In this document: piece after piece, positions 7,214-15,651 of the stretch
Layout: every line of letters starts with the position of its first letter
How positions within the stretch are numbered: position 1 is the first letter of the stretch
Origin: Syntrophaceae bacterium
Lineage (GTDB): Bacteria > Desulfobacterota > Syntrophia > Syntrophales > Smithellaceae
DNA: 64,000 nt
NCBI GenBank assembly: GCA_016927935.1
Contig: JAFGLS010000065.1
Location: 1 to 64,000 of the forward strand
Direction of reading: 5' to 3'
Program-made: the position numbers and the translations under genes
Notes under the pieces: model-generated
Database searches by the model: none
Told to the model about the DNA's origin: nothing
What the model saw: the letters and a program-made list of their open reading frames with translations, nothing else

Positions 7214-9596
7214 TGATATGAATTTTATTGAAACAATCAAAACTATGGCAACGAAAAATTTCCGGAAATTACTGGAAAACACTAAATTATCTTTTGATTT
7301 TTTACGTAACAGTTTTTTTCAGAAATGGTCTATTGCCATTGTTCTATGTTTAATCATGGCTTTGATTATGGCGCCGGAATTTTATTTTACCGAACCACAA
7401 TTTAAAATAGGAATGATAGCTCCTAAAAATATCAAGGCAGACCATGCTTTCCTGGTTGAAGACAAACAGGCAACGGAGCAGAAGAAAATCGAAGATTCGG
7501 AAAACATCAAGCCCGTGTATGACTATAACAGTCAGATAGCCGATAATGTTATAAAAAAAATAACAAAATCTTTCATTCTGGCCGCCGAAAGGTACAAATA
7601 TTACCACAAAGAAATAACCGCTAAAAATAAAAAAACGGACACAAGCAGATTACAAAAAGAAAAAAACCGCCTGGAGTCTAATCTGGGCATTCGTCTGAAA
7701 CCGGAAGAATTTCACGTTCTAAACAGATATAAGTTTTCCGAGGAACTGCAACAAAAATTTTCCCGTCTAATTATATCCTTTTATGAAAATAAGTTTGTAA
7801 CCAAAGATGTATTCGGCAAAGCTGAAAGAAAAAAAGGCATCGTCATCAGAAACTCAAGAACCCAGATAGCCGAAGATATCAATGATTTCACCTTAATATT
7901 TAATGTCAGTGAAATTGACGCGCCTCTTTTGAAAACAGTCAATATGATTTTCGGAAATGAGGACAATTCCCTGATGGAAGCAGCTTTCTCCATAACTAGA
8001 AAACTGATTAAACCTAATTTAACATTCAACAAAGAAGTAACCAAAAAGAAAAGGCTGGCTGTTATTGAAGAGGGGAACCAAACATTTTTTCAGGTGCAAA
8101 AAAATGAAATGCTGGTGCGTGAGGGGGAAAAAATCGGTTATCTGGAACTGGCCAAGTTAAATGCCTACTTCAAAGATGCCCAGGAAAATAAATTATCCAG
8201 ATTCACAATCATGCTGGGATTCTTCTTTACCGCCATGTTTCTTTCCATAGTGCTGTATCTCTGGCGCACAAGGAACTGGAGCAAGACTGTCGAACGTTCC
8301 AATCTTGACCTTTTTGTTTTCGGTCTCATTGCCCTGATGCAAATAATTCTTATCGAAGCGGGAATTTTCATATCCGCGGCAATTAACAGGTCGTTTCCCT
8401 CAATACCAACCGAATCTTGTTATTTCGCCATTCCCTTCGCGTTCGGAGCAATGACCACGGCAATTTTAATAAACAGAAACGTCGCCATGATAATAGGAGT
8501 GCTGACGTCGTTTCTGATAGGATTTATCTTTGATGAAAAAATTATTTTTCCCCTTTTCTCTTTTCTGGGATCAATAGCCGCGTCTTACCAAATAGTGCGT
8601 ATACGCCAGCGCTCCGTTTTTCTGAAAATAGGTCTCTTCCTGGGAATCATAAACATGGCCGCGATAATATGCCTGAATTTGATAACGGGAAACTTTTTTA
8701 ATGATTTGCTGTCACGACTGGTAATGGGATTTTTAGGAGGAATTTTCACAGGGATTCTTGTCGCGGGAATTACCCCTCTTTTGGAAAGTATTTTCGGTTT
8801 TATTACCGATATAAAGCTCCTGGAACTGGCGAACCTCAACCAGCCTATTTTTCAGCAAATGATTATTGAAGCGCCCGGAACTTATCATCACAGTATAATC
8901 GTTTCTTCTCTGGCAGAATCAGCCGCTGAAGCTATCGGTTCAAATTCTCTGCTCGTTAAAGTGAGCGCTTATTATCATGATATAGGAAAACTGAAAAAAC
9001 CTCAGTATTTTATCGAAAACCAACAGGATTGTGAAAACAGACATGATAATTTATCACCGAAAATGAGCAGTCTGATTATAATTTCTCATGTGAAAGACGG
9101 ATGTGAACTGGCTGCTCATGCCAAACTTGGCCGCCAGATTATCAACATAATCCGCCAACATCACGGAACAAGCATAGTCAGTTATTTCTACGATAAAGCC
9201 AAAAAAGACAAGGATGAATCTATCCGTTCTTTATCGGAAAGTGATTTTCGTTATCCCGGACCTAAACCACAGACCAAAGAAGCCGGTCTCATAATGCTTG
9301 CCGATATCATTGAAGCTTCTTCGCGCACCCTTTCCAATCCGACTCCATCCAGAATCCGTTCTTTAGTAAAGGAAAGAATACAAAGTGTTTATATGGATGG
9401 TCAACTTGATGAGTGTGAACTTACATTAAGCAATCTAAATATTATCGCCGAAACGTTTATCAAGATTCTCACCGGAATTTTTCATCATCGTGTTGATTAT
9501 CCGGAAACGGCGCAAAAAGAAATTAACGGAAAGAAAGATACACATGAAAATTCAAATCGCAAACAGACAAACCAAATTCAGGATTCAAAGGCATAA
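7206..9596 (+). CDS. pgpH: 7TM-HD membrane phosphohydrolase (PgpH/YqfF-like)
   Basis: A 796-residue membrane protein: one N-terminal helix (about 40-58), a large extracytoplasmic 7TMR-HDED domain (about 60-330), roughly seven helices (about 335-550), then a cytoplasmic HD domain with H561/H562 and the metal-binding pair H591-D592 in YHDIGK, plus further histidines (ISHVKD, IRQHHG). Characterised PgpH proteins degrade cyclic di-AMP. Start could be the ATG at 7206 (overlapping phoH) or 7218; neither has a strong ribosome site. Its end overlaps ybeY by 53 bases, indicating one transcript. No diadenylate cyclase gene is present in this window. Confidence 0.9.
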   Translation: MGNDMNFIETIKTMATKNFRKLLENTKLSFDFLRNSFFQKWSIAIVLCLIMALIMAPEFYFTEPQFKIGMIAPKNIKADHAFLVEDKQATEQKKIEDSENIKPVYDYNSQIADNVIKKITKSFILAAERYKYYHKEITAKNKKTDTSRLQKEKNRLESNLGIRLKPEEFHVLNRYKFSEELQQKFSRLIISFYENKFVTKDVFGKAERKKGIVIRNSRTQIAEDINDFTLIFNVSEIDAPLLKTVNMIFGNEDNSLMEAAFSITRKLIKPNLTFNKEVTKKKRLAVIEEGNQTFFQVQKNEMLVREGEKIGYLELAKLNAYFKDAQENKLSRFTIMLGFFFTAMFLSIVLYLWRTRNWSKTVERSNLDLFVFGLIALMQIILIEAGIFISAAINRSFPSIPTESCYFAIPFAFGAMTTAILINRNVAMIIGVLTSFLIGFIFDEKIIFPLFSFLGSIAASYQIVRIRQRSVFLKIGLFLGIINMAAIICLNLITGNFFNDLLSRLVMGFLGGIFTGILVAGITPLLESIFGFITDIKLLELANLNQPIFQQMIIEAPGTYHHSIIVSSLAESAAEAIGSNSLLVKVSAYYHDIGKLKKPQYFIENQQDCENRHDNLSPKMSSLIIISHVKDGCELAAHAKLGRQIINIIRQHHGTSIVSYFYDKAKKDKDESIRSLSESDFRYPGPKPQTKEAGLIMLADIIEASSRTLSNPTPSRIRSLVKERIQSVYMDGQLDECELTLSNLNIIAETFIKILTGIFHHRVDYPETAQKEINGKKDTHENSNRKQTNQIQDSKA

Positions 9597-10002
9597 AATT
9601 CGCGGCACAGTTTCCAATATTCTCAAAATTCTTGATTGCATGGATAAGGAAATCAGCATCGTTTTCACCGATGATAAAACCATTAAAGAAATAAACAAAC
9701 AATATTTGGGAAGAAATAAGACGACAAATGTTATTTCTTTTTCTCTGCAGGAGGGAGAATACGGAGACATCAACCGTCAAGTCCTGGGTGATATCGTTAT
9801 CTCCGTGGAAACAGCTCAAAAAGACGCCCGGAAAGGTAATTTTACTTTGGAGCAGGAAATTAATTTTCTTTTAATTCATGGAATTCTTCATCTGTTGGGT
9901 TATAATCACGAAAAAACTTCCCGACAGGAAGCAACGAAGATGAAGATTAAAGAAAAAGAATTATTTAACATAATTAACCGCTGTAAAAACGTGTCTATTT
10001 AA
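9544..10002 (+). CDS. ybeY: endoribonuclease YbeY, rRNA maturation factor
   Basis: A 152-residue UPF0054 protein. The metal-binding signature HGILHLLGYNH, with three histidines in H-x3-H-x5-H spacing, is complete, and the family strand-turn TTNVISF precedes it. YbeY takes part in 16S rRNA 3'-end maturation and ribosome quality control. The frame opens at 9490, but the ATG at 9544 with GGAAAG upstream gives the normal family N-terminus (MKIQIANRQ), so the longer version is rejected. The start lies inside the end of the 7TM-HD gene, consistent with translational coupling. Confidence 0.93.
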   Translation: MKIQIANRQTKFRIQRHKIRGTVSNILKILDCMDKEISIVFTDDKTIKEINKQYLGRNKTTNVISFSLQEGEYGDINRQVLGDIVISVETAQKDARKGNFTLEQEINFLLIHGILHLLGYNHEKTSRQEATKMKIKEKELFNIINRCKNVSI

Positions 10003-10036
10003 AAATAATATCTTTATCTCTCTGGAGGAAACAACA

Positions 10037-10789
10037 ATGAATTTATCTTTGGAAAATAAAGTGGCTTTGGTTACCGGAGCAAGCCGGGGCATAGGTCAAG
10101 CCATTGCCATGGCTCTGGCTCAAGCCGGTGCGGATGTTGTCATTGCCAGCCGCAAGATGGCCGATCTGGAAAAGGTGGAGGTGGAAATCAGGAACATGGG
10201 AAGAAAATGCCTTCCGGTAGCAACGCACGTCGGCAAAACAGAGGAAATAAAAAATCTTGTTGATAATCTCATGGAAGAATTCGGCAGAATTGATATCCTG
10301 GTAAACAACGCGGCCACCAATCCCTCGATGGCTTCAGCCATAGACGTTGATGAGCGCGCCTGGGATTCGATAATGAACCTCAATCTCAAAGGTCTTTTTT
10401 TTCTGAGTCAGGCGACAGCGCGAATCATGAAGGAAAAAGGCGGGGGTAGAATCATTAATGTCGCATCAATTGCCGGCATTACGCCCGATATACTGCCCGT
10501 ATATTCCATAAGCAAAGCCGCTGTGATTATGGCCACAAAAGTAATGGCTCAACAATGGGCCATATTTAACATCCGTGTCAACGCTATTGCTCCGGGACTG
10601 ACTAAAACCAAATTCAGTGAAGCTCTTTGGAAAAACCAGGACATTCTTAATATCGCCATGAGCAGAACTCCCTTAGGTCGTCCGGCAGAGCCGGAAGAAA
10701 TGGTCGGCGCGGTAATTTATCTTGCTTCGGATGCTTCCAGCTATGTGACCGGACAAATTATTGCCATAGACGGAGGAATGACCATTTAA
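10037..10789 (+). CDS. short-chain dehydrogenase/reductase (FabG-like)
   Basis: A 250-residue classical SDR. The cofactor motif GASRGIG is near residue 15, NNAA near 90, the catalytic serine in NVASIAG, and the YSISK motif supplies tyrosine and lysine. The C-terminal YVTGQIIAIDGG is typical. It oxidises or reduces a hydroxyl/keto substrate with NAD(P)(H); the substrate is not determinable. A strong GGAGG lies 8 bases before the ATG, and it follows ybeY after 34 bases. It could be a 3-oxoacyl-ACP reductase paralogue or a sugar/alcohol dehydrogenase. Confidence 0.9.
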   Translation: MNLSLENKVALVTGASRGIGQAIAMALAQAGADVVIASRKMADLEKVEVEIRNMGRKCLPVATHVGKTEEIKNLVDNLMEEFGRIDILVNNAATNPSMASAIDVDERAWDSIMNLNLKGLFFLSQATARIMKEKGGGRIINVASIAGITPDILPVYSISKAAVIMATKVMAQQWAIFNIRVNAIAPGLTKTKFSEALWKNQDILNIAMSRTPLGRPAEPEEMVGAVIYLASDASSYVTGQIIAIDGGMTI

Positions 10790-10885
10790 GCGTTTAAAAA
10801 AATTTGTCCCTCACAATTCTAAAAAATACTTTTTAAATATCACAGCAACAACATCGAATACTTCTTTTTAAGTTTCAAAAAAGTA

Positions 10886-10914
10886 TTGAACTTTGCCGTT
10901 TGATAAATTAGAAT
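10886..10914 (+). promoter_or_regulatory. sigma-70 promoter, possibly for a leaderless mRNA
   Basis: TTGAAC at 10886-10891 and TAGAAT at 10909-10914 are separated by 17 bases. Transcription would begin about seven bases after the -10 box, at 10921-10924, which is where the GTG ATG start of the transglycosylase sits. No Shine-Dalgarno sequence is seen. Confidence 0.5.
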
Positions 10915-10923
10915 AAGACCGTG

Positions 10924-11562
10924 ATGTTAAAACAATACATAATTTCCAGATTAAAAGTGATTTTATTTTTCTTAATCTCTATTGCTGTAATTTCTATTGT
11001 TTCCATAATTTCAGCGACTGATGTCGTTTGTGCCGATAGAGATATCTACAAAGGTGAGGATAATGAAGGTGTCTTGCACCTGACCAATATGCCTTCATAT
11101 AATCCTAAGATTAAATGGATTCGGGTTTATAAAGCACCAAGAATTCTTTTTCAGCCGGAACTCGATGTCACTAAATACGATGACCTTATTGGCAGGGCCG
11201 CTGACAAATACAATCTGGATTCCGCTTTGATTAAGGCAATAATCAAGGCGGAATCAAACTTTAATCACAGGGCAGTTTCACCTGTCGGAGCCCAGGGCTT
11301 GATGCAACTGATGCCCCAAACCGCATCAATGCTCAGTGTGGATGATAGTTTTCATCCGGGAAAAAATATTGAAGGAGGTGCGCGTTATCTCCGCTACCTT
11401 ATCAATACTTACAGAGGCAACCTAAAGCTTGCTCTTGCCGCTTACAACGCCGGTGAAAAGGCCGTCGCCAAGTACAATTACAATATTCCGCCTTACAGGG
11501 AAACTCAAAATTACGTCAGACGAGTTTTAAGTTTTTATAAATCATACAGAAATGAATCATGA
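10924..11562 (+). CDS. exported lytic transglycosylase (SLT domain, DUF4124-like N-terminus)
   Basis: A 212-residue protein with a signal peptide (hydrophobic to about residue 33, cleavage near VCA-D), a short DUF4124-like segment (IYKGEDNEGVLHLTN), and a goose-lysozyme-like SLT domain from about residue 90. The catalytic glutamate is in IIKAESNF, followed by GAQGLMQLMP and AYNAG. It should cleave peptidoglycan glycan strands in the periplasm. A GTG at 10921 directly precedes the ATG at 10924; ATG is preferred, but with the promoter only a few bases upstream either could open a leaderless transcript. It converges on the ComEA-like gene. Confidence 0.9.
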   Translation: MLKQYIISRLKVILFFLISIAVISIVSIISATDVVCADRDIYKGEDNEGVLHLTNMPSYNPKIKWIRVYKAPRILFQPELDVTKYDDLIGRAADKYNLDSALIKAIIKAESNFNHRAVSPVGAQGLMQLMPQTASMLSVDDSFHPGKNIEGGARYLRYLINTYRGNLKLALAAYNAGEKAVAKYNYNIPPYRETQNYVRRVLSFYKSYRNES

Positions 11563-11588
11563 AACTCACTGAACAGGATTCATTTATT

Positions 11589-12143
11589 CTACTTTCTCAC
11601 ATATAAATATTTTTGGATTTGCCTGAATCTTTTTTCCTTTATTCCCTTTATTTCCATCAACTGCCTTATATTTTTAAAACCTTTCAACCTTTCCCTCAGC
11701 GCAATTATTTTTTGAGCTGTTGCCGGACCAATTCCTTTGATTAAAATCAAATCTTTTTCTTTAACTTTATTAATGTCTATCGGCAAACCGATAGAAATCT
11801 TTTCTGCGTTAGATATTTCCGTAATAATAATGCTGTTCTTTTCCGGTTCGTTATTAATTACTAATCTCATTCCGGCTCTTAACTTAAAGTTATTGTCTGA
11901 TTTCTTATCAATACCGGCTGATTTCAATAACTGATTAACAGAGGTTCCCAAAGGAACAAAATAAAAGCCTGTACTCTGATTATCTTCAGCAATTTGTACA
12001 GCCACACAATTATTACATTGCTCGGTAAAAGCGGGAATTTCATACTTGAAAATAAAATGGGAAATAAAACTGAAAAAGGAGATAATCACCAGAATAAGAC
12101 AAACAGAGACAAGACCCTTAAGTGTACCTTCAGAAATTGTCAT
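11589..12143 (-). CDS. membrane-anchored ComEA-like helix-hairpin-helix protein
   Basis: A 184-residue protein with one N-terminal membrane helix (about 10-33), a short extracytoplasmic region with a CNNC pair, and a C-terminal helix-hairpin-helix domain (INKVKEKDLILIKGIGPATAQKI) like that of ComEA. ComEA proteins bind DNA non-specifically outside the cytoplasmic membrane during uptake. The central part is unlike standard ComEA and resembles an SLBB-type linker only weakly. AGGA precedes the ATG. It is the last gene of the run from the HAD phosphatase down. A DNA-uptake role is plausible given pilus genes elsewhere in the window but unproven. Confidence 0.75.
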   Translation of the reverse strand: MTISEGTLKGLVSVCLILVIISFFSFISHFIFKYEIPAFTEQCNNCVAVQIAEDNQSTGFYFVPLGTSVNQLLKSAGIDKKSDNNFKLRAGMRLVINNEPEKNSIIITEISNAEKISIGLPIDINKVKEKDLILIKGIGPATAQKIIALRERLKGFKNIRQLMEIKGIKEKRFRQIQKYLYVRK

Positions 12144-12149
12144 ATTATC

Positions 12150-13370
12150 CTATTTTTTCTTTTCCAATCCAAAAGCGTCATGAAGCACTGATACCGCAAG
12201 CTCCGTGTATTTTCGCTGAATTATACAGGATATTTTAATTTCCGATGTGCTGATCATCATAATATTGATGCCTTCATTGGCCAGCGTTTTAAACATCTTC
12301 GCGGCAACTCCGGAATGACTGGCCATTCCCACTCCTATGATTGATATCTTAGCCACCTGATCATCAACTTCTACTTTTCTGGCTCCAACTTTTTTTGCCG
12401 TTTTCTCCACTATTTTTCGAGCATCCTTTAAATCTTTTTTGGAAACTGTAAAGGTAAGGTCTGTAAATCCTTCCAGGCTGGCATTTTGAATAATCATATC
12501 AACAAAGATATTTTTATCCGACAAGGGTATAAATATATCGGCTGCCACTCCCGGTTTATCCGGTACATGAACCACCGTTATTTTAACCTGATCACGATCA
12601 TAAGTTACGCCTGAAATTATTTCTCTTTCCATATCTTTATCTTCTTTAATCACAAGAGTTCCTCCTTTGTCAGAAAAAGTTGATTTAACATAAACCGGCA
12701 CATTATATTTCTTAGCCATTTCCACAGACCGTGGCTGCAACACCTTCGCTCCTGTCATGGCCATTTCCAGCATTTCATCGTAAGAAATTTTATCAAGCCT
12801 GTGGGCTTTATTGCAGACATTCGGATCAGTTGTATAAACGCCGTCAACATCAGTAAAGATGTCACAATGATCGGCGTTTAAAGCGGCAGCCAGCGCGACG
12901 GCAGTGGTATCAGAACCGCCCCTTCCCAGGGTCGTAATGTTATTGTCCTTGTCCACACCCTGAAATCCTGCCACGATGATGATGATTCCTTTCTGGAGTT
13001 CTTTCTTAATTGCTCCCGTGTCAATCAGTGAAATTCTCGCTTTTTTATAAGAATTATCCGTTAATATTTTAACCTGAAATCCTAAATATGATTTTGCACG
13101 ATACCCCAAAGAATTTAAAATTATCGCCAGCAAAGTTACTGTAACCTGTTCCCCTGTGGAAATTAAGGAATCATATTCTCTCTCATCAGGCGAATCAGAC
13201 GCCTTGTGAGCCAGTTCAATAAGTCTGTCTGTCTCTCCCGCCATTGCCGACAGAACAACAACCACCTGATTGCCGGCTTTTTTCACATCGATAACTTTCT
13301 GGGCGACATTTTTTATTTTATCAATGTCCGCAACCGATGTTCCACCAAACTTCTGAACAATTAACGCCAT
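12150..13370 (-). CDS. lysC: aspartate kinase
   Basis: A 406-residue aspartokinase, first enzyme of the lysine/threonine/methionine/diaminopimelate pathway. The N-terminal kinase signature KFGGTSV, the catalytic-domain segment GRGGSDTTA, and two C-terminal ACT domains (from about residue 265) for feedback control are all visible. The frame opens at a TTG at 13379, but GGAGG lies 9 bases before the ATG at 13370, which also gives the family N-terminus [10 protein letters not shown]. It begins one base after the tsaE stop, so it is co-translated with it. Full length. Confidence 0.96.
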   Translation of the reverse strand: MALIVQKFGGTSVADIDKIKNVAQKVIDVKKAGNQVVVVLSAMAGETDRLIELAHKASDSPDEREYDSLISTGEQVTVTLLAIILNSLGYRAKSYLGFQVKILTDNSYKKARISLIDTGAIKKELQKGIIIIVAGFQGVDKDNNITTLGRGGSDTTAVALAAALNADHCDIFTDVDGVYTTDPNVCNKAHRLDKISYDEMLEMAMTGAKVLQPRSVEMAKKYNVPVYVKSTFSDKGGTLVIKEDKDMEREIISGVTYDRDQVKITVVHVPDKPGVAADIFIPLSDKNIFVDMIIQNASLEGFTDLTFTVSKKDLKDARKIVEKTAKKVGARKVEVDDQVAKISIIGVGMASHSGVAAKMFKTLANEGINIMMISTSEIKISCIIQRKYTELAVSVLHDAFGLEKKK

Positions 13371-13371
13371 G

Positions 13372-13860
13372 CTACACAACCTCCATCTTTACATCTTTCA
13401 TTATCTCTTTTAGTCTTTTTTCCGGTCCCTCAATAACGATTCTTCTCTTATTTTCATTAATATATTCGAATTTTATCAAAAAAATATTTTCGGGCAGTCT
13501 TTCAGCTATTTTTTCCGCCCATTCTATGACAACAACACCTTCCCCATTAAAGTATTCTTCATAACCCAAATCTTCAAATTCAGCATGGTCTTTTATACGA
13601 TAAATATCAAAATGATAAAGTTTATATCTCGCGGGGTATTCATTAATTATCGTAAAAGTGGGACTGGTGATCTGATATTTTTCATTTACTCCCAAACCAC
13701 GGGCTATCCCTCCGGTAAAACAGGTTTTTCCTGAACCAAGTTCTCCCGACAATGCCAGAATATCACCCTTCTTTAATCTTTCACCGATGCCGCGCGCTAT
13801 TTCCCAAGTTTTTTGAGCACTTACAGATATTATCTTAACTTTTACATTATTCCGATTCAT
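13372..13860 (-). CDS. tsaE: tRNA threonylcarbamoyladenosine biosynthesis ATPase TsaE
   Basis: A 162-residue P-loop protein. Walker A GELGSGKT is near residue 40, and the family motifs [10 protein letters not shown] and YHFDIYR are present, as is VVIEWAEK. TsaE works with TsaB and TsaD to make t6A at position 37 of ANN-decoding tRNAs. It starts 4 bases after the acpS stop and ends just before lysC, so it is part of the same transcript. Normal length. Confidence 0.95.
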   Translation of the reverse strand: MNRNNVKVKIISVSAQKTWEIARGIGERLKKGDILALSGELGSGKTCFTGGIARGLGVNEKYQITSPTFTIINEYPARYKLYHFDIYRIKDHAEFEDLGYEEYFNGEGVVVIEWAEKIAERLPENIFLIKFEYINENKRRIVIEGPEKRLKEIMKDVKMEVV

Positions 13861-13864
13861 TAAT

Positions 13865-14242
13865 TTATTTTTCTAATAAAACAACAGCAGTGGAATAACT
13901 TTTTGTATGTGTTAAGCTTAAATGAATTTTTTTTATCTTTTTCTTCTCAATTTGACTTTTTGCTTCTCCGCAAAGCTTCAGTATCGGTTTGCCGTTTTCA
14001 TCATTCACAACCTCAATATCGTTCAATTTGACACCCATACCCATGCCAATACCCAAAGCTTTTAAAAAAGACTCTTTAGCCGCAAATCTGGCTCCGTAAT
14101 GAATTGATGAATTAACATACTTTCCACAATACTGAATCTCTCCACTGGAAAATATTCTATGTAAAAAATTTTCCCCCCATTTATTAATGATCTTTTCCAT
14201 ACGGCTGTTTTCAACCAAGTCTATTCCCACACCGTATATCAT
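13865..14242 (-). CDS. acpS: holo-[acyl-carrier-protein] synthase
   Basis: A 125-residue AcpS-type phosphopantetheinyl transferase. The first magnesium-binding motif GIDLVE is at the N-terminus and FAAKESFLKALG carries the second. It attaches 4'-phosphopantetheine from CoA to acyl carrier protein. A GGAG sits 6 bases before the ATG; the gap from folP is 8 bases. Family-typical length and ending (HLSLTHTKSYSTAVVLLE). Confidence 0.95.
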   Translation of the reverse strand: MIYGVGIDLVENSRMEKIINKWGENFLHRIFSSGEIQYCGKYVNSSIHYGARFAAKESFLKALGIGMGMGVKLNDIEVVNDENGKPILKLCGEAKSQIEKKKIKKIHLSLTHTKSYSTAVVLLEK

Positions 14243-14250
14243 TCCATCTC

Positions 14251-15447
14251 CTATCGGGCATAAACAATGGCGTCAGTAACAGCGGCAACCTTTTTCATTG
14301 CCGCAACATCATGCACCCGGATAATATTACATCCGTTCATTATCGCCGCGGCAACAGTCGCCGCCGTTCCTTCCAATCTTTCACGCGGTTCTTCACCGGT
14401 AATTTTTCCTATAAAAGATTTACGTGATGTTCCGACCATTATCGGCATATTCAGGACCTTCAATTCGGAAAGATTTTTTATGATTCTGTAATTGTCTTCC
14501 GGCGTTTTTCCAAAACCTATCCCGGGATCAACAGCAATACTATCTTTGCTCACCCCCGCCTTCCTGGCCTTTTCCATACTTTTTTTCAAATAAACTATAA
14601 TTTCCCCCATAAGGTCATTGTAGGACAGATCACCTTTCTGCATATTAATGGGAGTGCCCTTCATATGCATAAGTACCAACGCGGCACGCTTCTCCTTTAC
14701 AGTTTTAGCCATATCTTTATCGCCATTCAGGGCACTTATGTCATTTATTATTTCAGCACCGGCGTCAACGGCCTCACGAGCGACTTTCGCCTTTTTTGTG
14801 TCAATTGATACCGGTGTTTTTATTTTTTTTACCAAACCTTTAATTACAGGAATAACTCTTTTTAATTCCACTTCCACCGGAACAGAAGCTGACCCCGGTC
14901 TTGTTGATTCCCCGCCAATGTCAATAATATCGGCTCCTTCTTCCGCCATTCGCAATCCATGTTCAACAGCTTTTTCCTGAGAATAAAAAATTCCTCCATC
15001 GGAAAATGAATCGGGAGTAACATTTAAAATCCCCATGATTTTTGTCTTTCCACCTAATACAATATTACGCCTTGATGTCCTGAAAACAAATTCACTCCGA
15101 CTAATACTTTTAAGCGTTTCCGCTATGTGCCGGGCAATGATGTCAAGACCAAACGGCTGTTTTTCCATTTTGGCAACCAGAGAAAAAATCTGCTTTAGCG
15201 TGCCCATAATTAAAACATCGGTCGCCGGAACGCTGCAGGCAACGCTTCCTCTGGCCACGGCAGCATCACCGCCCAACGATAACATCTCCTGCTTTATTAT
15301 ATTGGCTATCTTGCATGGCTGTTTCTCCAGCAAAATGTTAAAGTTTGACGCTTTTTCAGCCATGGCGACGATACCGTAAGAATCAACCCCTATTTTTCGG
15401 AATATTGCTACGGCTTCTTCCGGACTTTTTATGTTGATTGTTCTCAC
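14251..15447 (-). CDS. folP: dihydropteroate synthase with N-terminal extension
   Basis: A 398-residue protein whose C-terminal 270 residues are a complete dihydropteroate synthase: GILNVTPDSFSDGG, DIGGESTRPGS, the SIDTKKA motif and IAVDPGIGFGKT. It condenses a pterin diphosphate with p-aminobenzoate in folate synthesis. The first 120 or so residues are an additional domain absent from the E. coli enzyme but known in longer bacterial and archaeal-type versions. The start is probably GTG at 15447 without a clear ribosome site. Upstream is a 204-base repeat-filled gap after ftsH; the gap to acpS is 8 bases. Confidence 0.94.
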   Translation of the reverse strand: MRTINIKSPEEAVAIFRKIGVDSYGIVAMAEKASNFNILLEKQPCKIANIIKQEMLSLGGDAAVARGSVACSVPATDVLIMGTLKQIFSLVAKMEKQPFGLDIIARHIAETLKSISRSEFVFRTSRRNIVLGGKTKIMGILNVTPDSFSDGGIFYSQEKAVEHGLRMAEEGADIIDIGGESTRPGSASVPVEVELKRVIPVIKGLVKKIKTPVSIDTKKAKVAREAVDAGAEIINDISALNGDKDMAKTVKEKRAALVLMHMKGTPINMQKGDLSYNDLMGEIIVYLKKSMEKARKAGVSKDSIAVDPGIGFGKTPEDNYRIIKNLSELKVLNMPIMVGTSRKSFIGKITGEEPRERLEGTAATVAAAIMNGCNIIRVHDVAAMKKVAAVTDAIVYAR

Positions 15448-15514
15448 AAGACAGTACCGATATTAAAGTGAACCCAAATATTTATTAAGACAACAAAAAA
15501 GTAAATTTAATTTT

Positions 15515-15651
15515 ATTGTGAGACTCAAATTTCAAAAGCGCAGCGCATTTAAATTTGTAAGTCGAACAATCCCGCATAGCGGAGGTTATAATACCCCGCC
15601 CCTTGGGGCGGAATTAGGGTCCAGGGTTTGCCCTGGGGTTTATACCCGTGA
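15515..15651. repeat. composite hairpin repeats between ftsH and folP
   Basis: On the minus strand this carries the hairpin with the GAGTCTCAC tail (stem arms AAATTT near 15527-15532 and 15551-15556, tail at 15518-15526). It also carries GAACAATCCCGC..GCGG, CGCCCC/GGGGCG at 15597-15610, and CCAGGG/CCCTGG at 15621-15636. The same modules, in the other orientation, lie at 5.8 kb. The last hairpin lies just past the ftsH stop but has no T-run, so it is not a clear terminator. Confidence 0.7.

Noticed and set aside
15035..15379. 114-codon plus-strand frame inside folP
   Set aside because: Antisense to conserved dihydropteroate synthase sequence; no recognisable domain.
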